Below are positions 32,285 through 40,388 of a stretch of 55,355 nt of DNA, in pieces. The translations under genes were made by a program, and so were the position numbers. The notes beneath the pieces were generated by a model, which saw nothing but the letters and a program-made list of their open reading frames with translations, made no database searches and had not been told where the DNA came from. Source of the stretch: Burkholderiales bacterium (GTDB lineage Bacteria; Pseudomonadota; Gammaproteobacteria; Burkholderiales; Burkholderiaceae_C). How positions within the stretch are numbered: the first letter of the stretch is position 1; each line of letters opens with the position of its first letter. Location: contig JAEKLF010000095.1 in the NCBI GenBank assembly GCA_019509985.1, positions 1 to 55,355 on the forward strand, in the 5' to 3' direction.

Positions 32285-33424
32285 ATGAGCCCGATGCCGC
32301 TGCCCCGCCCGACGACGCCGCGCGCCTTCAGCTGCGCCTGCGGGCGGCCGGTGTTCTTCCGCAACAGCGAATGCCTGGCCTGCCACCGGCCGCTGGGCTA
32401 TGCCGCCGAGCGCGGGCTGCTGCTGCCGCTGGAGCCGGCAGCCGAGGGGGGCTGGCGGCGTGTCGGCGCGGCCCGCTCGTCGCCACGTTATGCGCGCTGC
32501 GCCAACCTCGACACCGCCGCGGCGTGCAACTGGCTGCTGACGCCGGCCGAGACGAGGGCGGGCTTCAGCCTGTGCCGCTGCTGCCGGCTGACGCGCACCG
32601 TGTCCGACCCGGCACTGCCCGACAGCGCGCTGTGGTGGAGCCGCGTCGAGCTGGCTAAGCGCCGCCTCGTGTCCTCGCTGATCGGGCTGAAGCTGCCCGT
32701 GCGCTCCAAGCTCGAGGACGCCGAGCATGGCCTCGCCTTCGACCTGCTGCTGAGCCCGCCCGACGGCCCGGCCATCGTCACCGGCCATGCCGACGGCGTC
32801 ATCACGCTGGACCTCTCGGAGGCCGACGACGCGCGCCGCGAGCAGCGCCGCGACCACCTCGGCGAGCCCTATCGCACGCTGCTCGGTCATCTGCGCCACG
32901 AGACCGGGCATTACTACTGGCAGCGCCTCGTCGAGCACTCGGCCTGGCTGGAGCCCTGCCGCGCGCTGTTCGGCGACGAGCGCGAGGACTACGCGGCCGC
33001 GCTGCAGCGCCATTACGCCAACGGCGCGCCGGCCGACTGGGGTCAGCGCTTCGTCAGTGCCTATGCCAGTGCCCACCCCTGGGAGGACTGGGCCGAGACC
33101 TGGGCGCATTACCTGCATCTGGTGGACACGCTGGACACGGCGCGCAGCTTCGGCCTGGACGGCGAGCGCGTGGAGCTGAGCTACGAACGCTTCGACGCCG
33201 GCACGGTGGCCGACGCACCCGACGCGCAAGCCGATGCCGCGGTCGGGCGCTTTTTGCAGTTCATCAACAGCTGGATGGAGCTGACCGGCGTGCTCAACGA
33301 GCTGTCACGCGCGATGGGCGTGGCGGACTTCTATCCCTTCGTGCTGTCGGTGCCGGCCGTGCGCAAGCTGCACCTGGTGCACCGGGTCATCCAGGCCGCT
33401 GCACCCAGGGCTGCTCGGCGTTGA
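32285..33424 (+). CDS. Zinc-ribbon metallopeptidase-like protein (DUF2248 type)
   Basis: A 379-aa protein with an N-terminal zinc ribbon (Cys17, Cys19, Cys30, Cys33), a second Cys cluster (Cys72, Cys81, Cys97, Cys99, Cys100) and a gluzincin-type motif HETGH at 205-209 with HPWEDWAETWAHYLHL downstream as the third-ligand region. This matches the 'putative zinc-binding metallopeptidase' family of proteobacteria. Substrate is unknown. It follows PAP2 by 42 bp on the same strand and is probably in the same operon; I saw no separate sigma-54 motif. Confidence 0.82.
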   Translation: MSPMPLPRPTTPRAFSCACGRPVFFRNSECLACHRPLGYAAERGLLLPLEPAAEGGWRRVGAARSSPRYARCANLDTAAACNWLLTPAETRAGFSLCRCCRLTRTVSDPALPDSALWWSRVELAKRRLVSSLIGLKLPVRSKLEDAEHGLAFDLLLSPPDGPAIVTGHADGVITLDLSEADDARREQRRDHLGEPYRTLLGHLRHETGHYYWQRLVEHSAWLEPCRALFGDEREDYAAALQRHYANGAPADWGQRFVSAYASAHPWEDWAETWAHYLHLVDTLDTARSFGLDGERVELSYERFDAGTVADAPDAQADAAVGRFLQFINSWMELTGVLNELSRAMGVADFYPFVLSVPAVRKLHLVHRVIQAAAPRAARR

Positions 33425-33430
33425 ACGAGA

Positions 33431-33886
33431 TCAGAGCCAGGGCGGCGAGAACGGCGAGGACTTGGATGGCGGCGGCGCGCGCAGGTCGGGCGGCAGCTGC
33501 GGCGGCGTCGTCGCCGACGTGCCGATCAGCGCGTCCACGCGTGCCAGCACGAGGTCGATCTGCAGCGGCTTGGCCCAGAGTTCGCAAAAGCCGCTGTGCT
33601 CGATCTCGAAATCGGCGTCTGCGGTCACGGCCACGGCGGGCACCCTCTCGCAGCCTGGCAGTGCGCGCAACAGGCTGAGCAGCCGGCTGCCGTGGCAGTC
33701 GGGCAGGCCCAGGTCCAGCAGCAGCAGCGCGGGCGATAGGCCGGCGGCCATGCACAGGGCCTCTTCGCCGGTGGTGGCGATGAGGAGGTCGAGCTCGGGG
33801 CGGCGTTCGAGGATGGCGGCCATCAGCAGCGCATTGACCGGATGGTCCTCCACGTAGAGAACGGGTCGATGGGCAGGGCTGGGCAT
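33431..33886 (-). CDS. Single-domain response regulator
   Basis: A stand-alone receiver of 151 aa (ATG 33886, GGAGG four bases upstream). VLYVEDHPVNALLM gives the acidic pocket, Asp58 in LLLLDLGLPD is the phosphorylation site and the conserved Lys is in ELWAKPLQ. There is no output domain, only a Pro-rich tail. It probably relays phosphate between the hybrid kinases of the cluster. A sigma-54-type promoter lies at 33920. Confidence 0.88.
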   Translation of the reverse strand: MPSPAHRPVLYVEDHPVNALLMAAILERRPELDLLIATTGEEALCMAAGLSPALLLLDLGLPDCHGSRLLSLLRALPGCERVPAVAVTADADFEIEHSGFCELWAKPLQIDLVLARVDALIGTSATTPPQLPPDLRAPPPSKSSPFSPPWL

Positions 33887-33919
33887 GAATCCTCCGGATA
33901 CAAAAGACAGGATCTGCAG

Positions 33920-33933
33920 GCAATCGCCGTGCC
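33920..33933 (-). promoter_or_regulatory. Sigma-54-type promoter, response regulator gene
   Basis: GGCACGGCGATTGC on the minus strand fits the full consensus (GGCACG and TTGC). Predicted +1 is about 33908, a 22-nt leader. Confidence 0.75.
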
Positions 33934-33953
33934 CGTCGGGCAGCGGCGCGGCG

Positions 33954-33967
33954 GGCACCCTCCTTGC
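33954..33967 (+). promoter_or_regulatory. Sigma-54-type promoter, 166-aa protein gene
   Basis: GGCACCCTCCTTGC. Predicted +1 is about 33979, a 22-nt leader. It is divergent from 33920-33933, with 20 bases between. Confidence 0.7.
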
Positions 33968-34000
33968 CGAAGTTCGGCTTTCCACCAGCCAGGGGCAGCC

Positions 34001-34501
34001 ATGTCCAGCAATGCACAACGAAGCTTCGGTGTCTTCAAGCCGGTGGGCCATGTGGTGATCTCCTTCCCCCAGGCCGCCCAGGCCACCCAGGCCGCCACCG
34101 CGATGGCCGCGCTGGACCTGGCGCCCGGGTCGCTGCGCCACTACAGCGACCGCGAGATGGTGCAGCAGATCGACGACGACATCGCCCATGCCAGCCCGCT
34201 GGCCTCGGTGGGCCAGGAGATGAACCTCGTGCTCGCCCACCGCGCGCTCGCCGCACGGGGCTACCACTGGCTGGTCGTCTATGTGACCAGCGACAAGCAG
34301 GCCGCGGAGGTGGCCGCCATCGCCCAGGCCCACGGCGCCGAGCGCGCCCAGCACTATGGCCATTTCATCATCGAGGAGCTCATCGAGCGCCCCGGTGGCA
34401 TCACGCAGGTGGCTGAGTCGCCCGACCGCGGCCTGGATGCGCAGACGCCCTCCGGCAAGGAGAGCGAAGCCGCGGAGCTGAAGAAGGCGGTGGGGGGCTG
34501 A
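34001..34501 (+). CDS. Conserved-looking hypothetical protein, cytoplasmic
   Basis: A 166-aa soluble protein from ATG 34001 (AGGGG five bases upstream). It contains HVVISFPQAAQATQAATAMA, an acidic helix REMVQQIDDDIAHASP, a beta strand YHWLVVYVTSD and RAQHYGHFIIEELIER. The alternation suggests a small alpha/beta stress protein with a ferredoxin-like half. I do not recognise a named family. The SDR gene follows 54 bp later, so the two may be co-transcribed. Confidence 0.7.
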   Translation: MSSNAQRSFGVFKPVGHVVISFPQAAQATQAATAMAALDLAPGSLRHYSDREMVQQIDDDIAHASPLASVGQEMNLVLAHRALAARGYHWLVVYVTSDKQAAEVAAIAQAHGAERAQHYGHFIIEELIERPGGITQVAESPDRGLDAQTPSGKESEAAELKKAVGG

Positions 34502-34555
34502 GCGCCGCCCGCTTTGCCGCAAGCCTGTCGCAACCCCATCTGAAAAGGTTTCACC

Positions 34556-35527
34556 ATGAGTTCTGACGACGACACCCTCAAGACCCAGCGCCGCATCCAG
34601 AAGGCGCAGGACAGCGCCGACGCTCGGGCGGCCACCAAGTCCGAATCCAGCGACGCCGTGCAAGCCGGTGCGCGTGAGCAGCCGGAGACGCTGCCGGCCC
34701 AGCACGTCCAGAAGCCGGGCCGCGAGGCCGAGCTGGAACTGGCGCCGCGCTTCATGGCGCCCGACTACCGCGGCAGCGCCAAGCTGCAGGACTTCGTCGC
34801 GCTGATCACCGGCGGCGACTCCGGCATCGGCCGTGCGGTGGCGGTGCTGTTCGCGCGTGAGGGCGCCGATGTCGCGGTGGCCTTCCACTCGTCCATCGAG
34901 GACGCCCAGGAGACCTGCCGCCGCGTCGAGGCCGAGGGCCGGCGCTGCCTGCTGCTGCAGGGCGACGTGAAGAACAGCGCCTGGTGCGATAGCGCCGTCG
35001 CCCAGGTCATCGCGCGCTTCGGCCGGCTGGATGTGCTGGTCAACAACGCCGCCTTCCAGGAGCATGCGGCCTCGCTCGAGGACATCGATGACGAGCGCCT
35101 GCACGAGACGCTGGACACCAACATCGGTGGCTATCTGCGCATGGCACGCGCGGCCCTGCCGCATCTGAAGGAGGGCTCCTCCATCATCAACACCGGCTCG
35201 GTGACCGGCCTGCGCGGCAGCGCCAAGCTGTTGGACTACTCCGCCACCAAGGGCGCCATCCACGCGATGACCAAGGCCCTGGCCAGCCAGCTGATGCCGC
35301 GCGGCATCCGCGTCAATGCGGTGGCGCCGGGGCCGGTGTGGACGCCGCTGAACCCGGCCGACGCGCCGGCCGACAAGGTCGCCGAATTCGGCCACGACAC
35401 CGACATGAAGCGGCCGGCCCAGCCCGAGGAGCTGTCGCCGGCCTATGTCTTCCTGGCGTCGCCGGTGTGTGCCGGCTACATCAGCGGCATCGTGCTGCCG
35501 GTGACCGGCAGCGTCGGCGCGATCTGA
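34556..35527 (+). CDS. SDR oxidoreductase, general-stress type (YhdF/GSP39-like)
   Basis: NAD(P)-dependent short-chain dehydrogenase of 323 aa. A hydrophilic 70-residue N-terminal extension (ending APDYRGSAKLQ) precedes the Rossmann motif TGGDSGIG (85-92); catalytic Ser215, Tyr228 and Lys232 lie in NTGSVTG and LDYSATKGA. The extension and core match the stress-induced SDRs of Bacillus (YhdF/GSP39) and related proteobacterial proteins; the substrate is unknown. The C-terminus LPVTGSVGAI is shorter than usual. A degenerate sigma-54 motif (GCCGCCCGCTTTGC, 34504-34517) would give a 27-nt leader. Confidence 0.9.
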   Translation: MSSDDDTLKTQRRIQKAQDSADARAATKSESSDAVQAGAREQPETLPAQHVQKPGREAELELAPRFMAPDYRGSAKLQDFVALITGGDSGIGRAVAVLFAREGADVAVAFHSSIEDAQETCRRVEAEGRRCLLLQGDVKNSAWCDSAVAQVIARFGRLDVLVNNAAFQEHAASLEDIDDERLHETLDTNIGGYLRMARAALPHLKEGSSIINTGSVTGLRGSAKLLDYSATKGAIHAMTKALASQLMPRGIRVNAVAPGPVWTPLNPADAPADKVAEFGHDTDMKRPAQPEELSPAYVFLASPVCAGYISGIVLPVTGSVGAI

Positions 35528-35534
35528 ACCGCCC

Positions 35535-35548
35535 GGCACCTCGTTTGC
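35535..35548 (+). promoter_or_regulatory. Sigma-54-type promoter, DUF883/holin-X/lipocalin operon
   Basis: GGCACCTCGTTTGC. Predicted +1 is about 35560, a 34-nt leader. Confidence 0.7.
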
Positions 35549-35593
35549 CAACCTGCGGTCCTTGTCTTTCCTTCCCTTCCCTCCGAGGAACCC

Positions 35594-35983
35594 ATGACCA
35601 CCACCTCGAACACTCCCTTCCCCACCTCCTCCGCGTCGCCAGCGACGCCAGCTCCGGCCGTGACCGCCGTCAATGACGTGGCCAGCAAGGCCGACGCGGT
35701 CGTCGACAAGGGCGCCGCCGCCGGCCACGACGTACTCAATCGTGTCGTGCAAGGCGCTCACCAGACCATCGATCGCCTGGCCGAAAGCGCGGCGCCGGCC
35801 GTGCAACGTGTGCAGGACGGCGTGAATGCCGCCAGCGACGCGATCAGCCAGCGTGCCAACGATGCCCGCGAGCTGGGCGACGAGTGGGCGGAGAGCCTGC
35901 GCGAAACCGTGCGCGAGCATCCCCTCGCGGCGGTCGCGACGGCGCTGGCGGTGGGTGTGCTGGTGGCCCGTCTGGCGCGCTGA
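35594..35983 (+). CDS. DUF883/ElaB-like membrane-anchored protein
   Basis: A 129-aa protein: a Ser/Thr/Pro/Ala-rich N-terminus, a long amphipathic helix (VASKADAVVDKGAAAGHDVL, VQDGVNAASDAISQRA) and a C-terminal anchor (EHPLAAVATALAVGVLVARL). The helical region resembles apolipoprotein/LEA-like repeats. The layout fits DUF883 inner-membrane stress proteins. It is the first gene of a three-gene run with the holin-X-like and lipocalin genes. Confidence 0.78.
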   Translation: MTTTSNTPFPTSSASPATPAPAVTAVNDVASKADAVVDKGAAAGHDVLNRVVQGAHQTIDRLAESAAPAVQRVQDGVNAASDAISQRANDARELGDEWAESLRETVREHPLAAVATALAVGVLVARLAR

Positions 35984-35990
35984 GGGCGCC

Positions 35991-36440
35991 TTGGCCGACA
36001 CCGCCGCCGACGCCCCGCCCGGCCCTCCGGCGCCCGCATCGCTGCACCAGCAGCTGCGGGCGCTGTGGCGTGAGCTGCCCGGCCTGCTCAGCGACCGCGT
36101 TGATCTGCTCTCGCTGGAGCTGCAGCGTGCCTTGCAGGCCCTGGTCGAGATCGCCGCCTTGCTCGTGGTCGTGGCCATCCTCGGCGTGACGGCCTGGCTG
36201 GTGTTGTGGGGCGCGATCATCGGCCTGCTGGTGGCCGTGGGCCTGCCGCTGGCGGCAGCCCTGCTGCTGGCCATCGCCGTCAACGCCGTCGTCATCGTGC
36301 TGGCGGTGGCGCGTGTGCGTCGACTGCTGCCGCGATTGGGGCTGCCCGCCACGCGCCGCCACCTGATGCCGCATGTCAATCCATGGCCCGAGGAGGGCGA
36401 CGATGAATTCAAGGTCGCCGGCCAGCCTGGCGCGCACTGA
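35991..36440 (+). CDS. Holin-X/DUF1469-like membrane protein
   Basis: A 149-aa protein with a helical start (LHQQLRALWRELPGLLSDRV, then DLLSLELQRALQALVEI) and two adjacent membrane segments (LLVVVAILGVTAWLVLWGAI and GLPLAAALLLAIAVNAVVIV). This is the layout of the 'phage holin family'/YqjE proteins that follow ElaB-like genes in many proteobacteria; no prophage is nearby. No ATG is available; TTG 35991, seven bases after the previous stop, is the likely start. It overlaps the lipocalin gene by 38 bp. Confidence 0.75.
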   Translation: MADTAADAPPGPPAPASLHQQLRALWRELPGLLSDRVDLLSLELQRALQALVEIAALLVVVAILGVTAWLVLWGAIIGLLVAVGLPLAAALLLAIAVNAVVIVLAVARVRRLLPRLGLPATRRHLMPHVNPWPEEGDDEFKVAGQPGAH

Positions 36441-37320
36441 GGCCGACCTCGCCCACGACATCGACGCCCGCATCCTGCATGCGGAGCAGCGGCTGATGGC
36501 GCGCGAGGAGCGCTTGCGCGTGGGCATGCAGGTGCTGACGCGGGACCTGCGGCGGCGCCTGCGGCCGCGGCGCTGGCTGGCCCCGGCAGGCAGCGCGGTG
36601 CTGGTCGCGGCAGCACTCGCCTCGCTGCTGAAAAGGCCGCCACGCGGTGCTGGCAATGAGGCCCAGCCGCAGCCCGGCGCTGGCCTCGGGGCGCTGCGGG
36701 ATCTGCCCTGGCCGTACCTGTTCCGCCTGGCCTGGCCGCTGCTGCCCGGCCGCTGGCGCGAACGCATGGGCCCCGCCACCGCGAGCAGCCTCGTCACGCT
36801 GGGCCTGCCGCTCATCCACGGCCTGCTCGACAAGGGCGGCACGGGCGTCCCGCTGCCCACCGTGGCCGAGGTGGACCTGGCGCGGTTCGGTGGCCGCTGG
36901 TTCCTGGTCGCCGAGCTGCCCGGGCCCCTGGATGCAGAACCGCTGGAGCCGCCGGAGATCGGCCTGCTGCCACGCGACGACGGCCGGTTCGACCTGCTGC
37001 AGCGGCGCATCGACCGCCACGGCACGCATGCCAGCGAATCGCTGGTGCAGGCCGTGGCGGGCAGCCGGGGCGCACGCTTGAAGTTCTGCGCCTGGCCGGC
37101 CGCACTGCAATGGCTGAGCTGGGCCTGGACGGAGCAAGGCGTGCTGCACGTCGACGAGGCCTATGACGAAGCCATGATCGGCAGCCCCTCGCGCGATTCG
37201 CTGTGGCTGCTGTCACGCCGCCCCGGGCTCGCGCCGCAGCGCCGCGAGGCGCTGATGCAGATCGCCCGCGAGCGCGGCTTTGCCGTCGATCGCCTGCGCT
37301 TCGCCGGCGCCTCGCCGTGA
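36403..37320 (+). CDS. Lipocalin-domain protein with N-terminal membrane region
   Basis: A 305-aa protein from ATG 36403 (AGGAGGG upstream, inside the preceding gene). The first 150 residues hold a charged helix (LRRRLRPRRW) and hydrophobic stretches (GSAVLVAAALASLL). From about residue 155 it is a Blc-type lipocalin: DLARFGGRWFLVAELPGP (GxW motif), a middle strand region and DEAYDEAMIGSPSRDSLWLL followed by SRRP. Bacterial lipocalins are usually stand-alone outer-membrane lipoproteins, so this N-terminal fusion is unusual. It probably binds membrane lipids under stress. Confidence 0.82.
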   Translation: MNSRSPASLARTEADLAHDIDARILHAEQRLMAREERLRVGMQVLTRDLRRRLRPRRWLAPAGSAVLVAAALASLLKRPPRGAGNEAQPQPGAGLGALRDLPWPYLFRLAWPLLPGRWRERMGPATASSLVTLGLPLIHGLLDKGGTGVPLPTVAEVDLARFGGRWFLVAELPGPLDAEPLEPPEIGLLPRDDGRFDLLQRRIDRHGTHASESLVQAVAGSRGARLKFCAWPAALQWLSWAWTEQGVLHVDEAYDEAMIGSPSRDSLWLLSRRPGLAPQRREALMQIARERGFAVDRLRFAGASP

Positions 37321-37374
37321 TGCTGCCCCGGCCGCGGCTGATGCAGCCTGCGGCGGGGTTCAGCGCATGGCCGC

Positions 37375-37827
37375 TCAGGCGGCGGCGCGGGCCTGGTCGC
37401 GCCAGGTGCGGATCTGCAGGTGGTTGCGCTTCACGCCCTCGTACTGGCGCTCCACGACCATGCGCACCTCGGGCGGCAGCGCCTCGTCCAGCGCCTTGCG
37501 ATAGGACGCCATGGCACTGTCCTCGCCGCGCTCGGTCTCTTCCAGGATGGCCTTGTCCGTGTAGCCGGCCAGTGTGCCCCTCACGGCCACCCAGCCGCGG
37601 TGCAGCGCGCCAGCGGCCGTGCCACCGTCCTCGGCCGAGCCACCGAAGCGCACGACCAGGGCCTGCAGCTCGGCCGCCGCCTGGCGACAGTCCTCGGCGC
37701 GGCGCTCGAAGGCCTGCTTGGTGTTCGGGTCCTTCAGATACTCCGCGGAGGCATGGAAGCCGTACTCGCCGTCCTTCGAGGTCTCGATGAGTTTGTTCAA
37801 GGTGTCGATGATGTCGTCGTTGCTCAT
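37375..37827 (-). CDS. PA2169-family four-helix-bundle protein (DUF2383)
   Basis: A 150-aa ferritin-like helical protein. MSNDDIIDTLNKLIETSKDG is the characteristic start, followed by YGFHASAEYLKDPNTKQAFE, a central Glu-rich helix (AILEETERGEDSAMASYRKA) and HLQIRTWRDQARAA. The family is known from stress and biofilm conditions, function unsettled. A near-consensus sigma-54 promoter lies at 37900. Confidence 0.9.
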   Translation of the reverse strand: MSNDDIIDTLNKLIETSKDGEYGFHASAEYLKDPNTKQAFERRAEDCRQAAAELQALVVRFGGSAEDGGTAAGALHRGWVAVRGTLAGYTDKAILEETERGEDSAMASYRKALDEALPPEVRMVVERQYEGVKRNHLQIRTWRDQARAAA

Positions 37828-37899
37828 GGGAAGTCCTTTCGCGGGTCGGTGAAGGCGCCGGCGCGGCCGTCGTGCCGCGGTGGCGCACAGGCCTTCTCG

Positions 37900-37913
37900 G
37901 CAGTTGGCGTGCC
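37900..37913 (-). promoter_or_regulatory. Sigma-54-type promoter, DUF2383 gene
   Basis: GGCACGCCAACTGC on the minus strand. Predicted +1 is about 37888, a 61-nt leader. Confidence 0.65.
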
Positions 37914-37968
37914 CGCCCGCGATGCCGGTCGAATTTGCCGCAGCGCTTACGTGTCGGGCGATATTCAG

Positions 37969-40233
37969 CTACGGCCTGTGTCCGGCCAGCGTGCCGGCGG
38001 GCGGCGCCGCGGCGCGCGCCCCCGCCATGGCGGTCTGCAGCATGGCCAGCATCTCGGCGGGTGCACAGGGCTTGCGCAGCACGACGAATTCGTCCTCGGC
38101 CAGGCTGGCCGTGTTGCTGAAGCCGGTGATCAGCACGATGGGCAGGCCGGGGCGCTGTTCGCGCAGGCGCCGGGCCAGGGCCACGCCGTCCAGCCGGCCC
38201 GGCATGACGACGTCGGACAGCACCACGTCGGGCGTGATGCCGGCATCCAGCAGGCGCAGTGCGGTGTCCACCTGGCCGGCGCGCAGCACCTTGGCACCGT
38301 GGGCCATCAGCAGCGCGGCGGTCACGTCGCCCAGGGCCTCGTCGTCCTCGACCAGCATCACCGTCGAGCCGGCAATGCTGAGCTGGGTCGCCTCGCCTGC
38401 GGACTGGGCTGGCCGCTCGTCGGCGCCGCCCGCCACCGGCAGCAGCAGCGACACCGTGGTGCCCAGGCCCGGCGTGCTGGCCAGCCGTGCGGTGCCGCCG
38501 GCCTGCGTCGCGAAGCCATGCACCTGGCTGAGCCCGAGGCCGCTGCCCTCGCCGACGCTCTTGGTCGTGAAGAAGGGCTCGAAGGCATGTTCGACCTGGG
38601 CCGGCGCCATGCCGACGCCGTCGTCGCCCACCGTCAGCAGCACGTAGTCACCGGGCGGCAGGCCTTCCTTGTCCTCGGCGCTGGCATTGCAGGCGCGCAG
38701 CCGCAGCTCGCCGCCGTTGGGCATGGCGTCGTGCGCGTTCAGCGCCAGGTTGACCAGCGCCAGGTCCAGCTCGCTGGCGTCCACGCGCACCGGCCAGACA
38801 TTGGGCGCCACCTGAACATGGATCTCGATACGCCGGCCCAGCACGCTGCGCATCAGCTCCTGCACTTCGGGCAGGTAGCGGCCCAGCTGCACGGTCTGCT
38901 CGCGCATCGTGGTGCGTCGGCCGGCGAAGCGCAGCAGGTGCTGGGTCAGCTGGCTGCCGCGGTCCACGGAGCGCTGCGTCGCGTTCAGCGGCGCCTGCAG
39001 GTCGGCCGCGGCGGCGTGGCGGCGCATCAGGTGCATGCTGTTGCTGATGATGCCCAGCAGGTTGTTGAACTCGTGCGCCACGCCGCCCGTGAGCCGGCCC
39101 AGGGCTTCGACGCGCTGGCTCTGCGCGCCGCGCTGCTCCACCATGCGCGTGCGCTCCACGGCCTGAGCCACGCTCTGCTCCAGCTCGGCGCGCGCGCCGG
39201 CCTGCGTGCGCCCGGCCGAGGCCAGCGCCGCGGCAACCTCGTCGCACTCCACCATGCCGGTGGGTGCGGCCTGCACGGGGCGGCCGGCCTGCAGGTCCTC
39301 GGCGGCCGACTTCAGCGCGCGGATCGGCCGCTCGATGCGACGCGACACCCACACCGCGCCGGCCATCGACAGCGCCAGCAGCGCCAGCGCGCCGATGGCG
39401 ATGCGCTGCACCGCCTGCGGCAGCCGCCCGGTGAATTCCTGGCGCGGCATTGCGGCGACGAAGCTCCAGCCCAGCGGCGAGGTGCTGAAGTAGCCGGCCG
39501 TGGGCACGCCGTCCAGCGACATCGACTCGAAGGCGCCTTCGCGGGCCCCGGCCATGGCGGCGCGCAAGTCGGGGCGGCGTTCGCGGCCGATGTACGCCGC
39601 ACCGCCCGGCTGGCGCGCGACGACATGGCCGGCGCTGTCCATGACCGTGCCGATCCAGCCGCTGTGCGGCGCCTGGGCCTCGACGATGCGCTGCAGCTCC
39701 GAGGGCCGCACCGTGACGACCAGGTTGTAGAGCAGCTGGCCGTTGCGCAGCACGGGTTCCACCCAGGCGGCGTGCAGGTCCTGCGGCTCGCCGGCAGTGC
39801 CCGTCGCGACGGGCCCCAGCGGCTGCATCTGCGCGACGGCGCTGAGCGCCGGCCCGGCGGTCTCGGCGCTGGCGCCCTCGGGCAGGCGGGTACTCAGCAG
39901 CACGCGGCCAGGCGCGCGCAACTCCACCCAGCCGTCCATGCCCTGCATGGCGCGCCGTGCCAGCTCTTCGAAGCCTTGCCGCTGCTCGGGGTTCTGCAGG
40001 TCGCTGCCGTCCAGCACCGGCGACTGCGACAGCACATGGGCGATGGTGGCGCGCCGCGACAGCTCGCCATCGATCAGCATGGACAGCGCGCGCGAGGTGT
40101 CGCGCAGCGTGCGCTGGTGGGCGTCGCGCTCGGCTTCGTAGGTGCTGCTGATCAACCAGCCGACGCCCAGCATGCCGGGCAGCAGCACGGCCAGCACGAG
40201 CAGAAGCAGACGCGAACGGATGGTGACCGGCAT
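37969..40233 (-). CDS. Hybrid sensor histidine kinase with receiver
   Basis: Membrane sensor of 754 aa. A first membrane helix (about 7-29) and a second (about 275-297) enclose a dCache-like periplasmic sensor of some 240 residues. A HAMP linker, a HisKA domain with phospho-acceptor His387 (GGVAHEFNNLLGI), a HATPase domain (NLALNAHDAM, GDDGVGM, GEGSGLGLS) and a C-terminal receiver (VEDDE, Asp674 in LSDVVMP) follow. The HEFNN form is typical of kinases paired with NtrC-like regulators, so it may feed the activator at 24740. A sigma-54-type promoter lies at 40350. Confidence 0.95.
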   Translation of the reverse strand: MPVTIRSRLLLLVLAVLLPGMLGVGWLISSTYEAERDAHQRTLRDTSRALSMLIDGELSRRATIAHVLSQSPVLDGSDLQNPEQRQGFEELARRAMQGMDGWVELRAPGRVLLSTRLPEGASAETAGPALSAVAQMQPLGPVATGTAGEPQDLHAAWVEPVLRNGQLLYNLVVTVRPSELQRIVEAQAPHSGWIGTVMDSAGHVVARQPGGAAYIGRERRPDLRAAMAGAREGAFESMSLDGVPTAGYFSTSPLGWSFVAAMPRQEFTGRLPQAVQRIAIGALALLALSMAGAVWVSRRIERPIRALKSAAEDLQAGRPVQAAPTGMVECDEVAAALASAGRTQAGARAELEQSVAQAVERTRMVEQRGAQSQRVEALGRLTGGVAHEFNNLLGIISNSMHLMRRHAAAADLQAPLNATQRSVDRGSQLTQHLLRFAGRRTTMREQTVQLGRYLPEVQELMRSVLGRRIEIHVQVAPNVWPVRVDASELDLALVNLALNAHDAMPNGGELRLRACNASAEDKEGLPPGDYVLLTVGDDGVGMAPAQVEHAFEPFFTTKSVGEGSGLGLSQVHGFATQAGGTARLASTPGLGTTVSLLLPVAGGADERPAQSAGEATQLSIAGSTVMLVEDDEALGDVTAALLMAHGAKVLRAGQVDTALRLLDAGITPDVVLSDVVMPGRLDGVALARRLREQRPGLPIVLITGFSNTASLAEDEFVVLRKPCAPAEMLAMLQTAMAGARAAAPPAGTLAGHRP

Positions 40234-40349
40234 TGCTAGTCAGGGCGGGTTTGACCCGCTGGAGCGCTGGGCCCGATGGCACGGGCGCAACCATACCCCA
40301 GCCAAATCGGCCATCGGGCGCCCAGCGTAATCGTTATGCCGGCAGCACG

Positions 40350-40363
40350 GCAATCGGCATGCC
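40350..40363 (-). promoter_or_regulatory. Sigma-54-type promoter, hybrid kinase gene
   Basis: GGCATGCCGATTGC on the minus strand. Predicted +1 is about 40338, a long 105-nt leader. Confidence 0.55.
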
Positions 40364-40388
40364 CGGGTCTTTTGCCGGGTCCGGTCGG

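Noticed and set aside
35991..36440. Prophage inferred from a holin-family protein
   Set aside because: No capsid, tail, integrase or lysis genes are nearby, and this family is commonly found beside ElaB/DUF883-like genes.
37420..40239. A very long open frame on the plus strand opposite the hybrid kinase and DUF2383 genes
   Set aside because: It is antisense to two clearly recognised genes and its translation is His/Gln/Arg-rich with no domain, as expected of shadow frames in GC-rich DNA. The same reasoning removed the other long antisense frames in the window.
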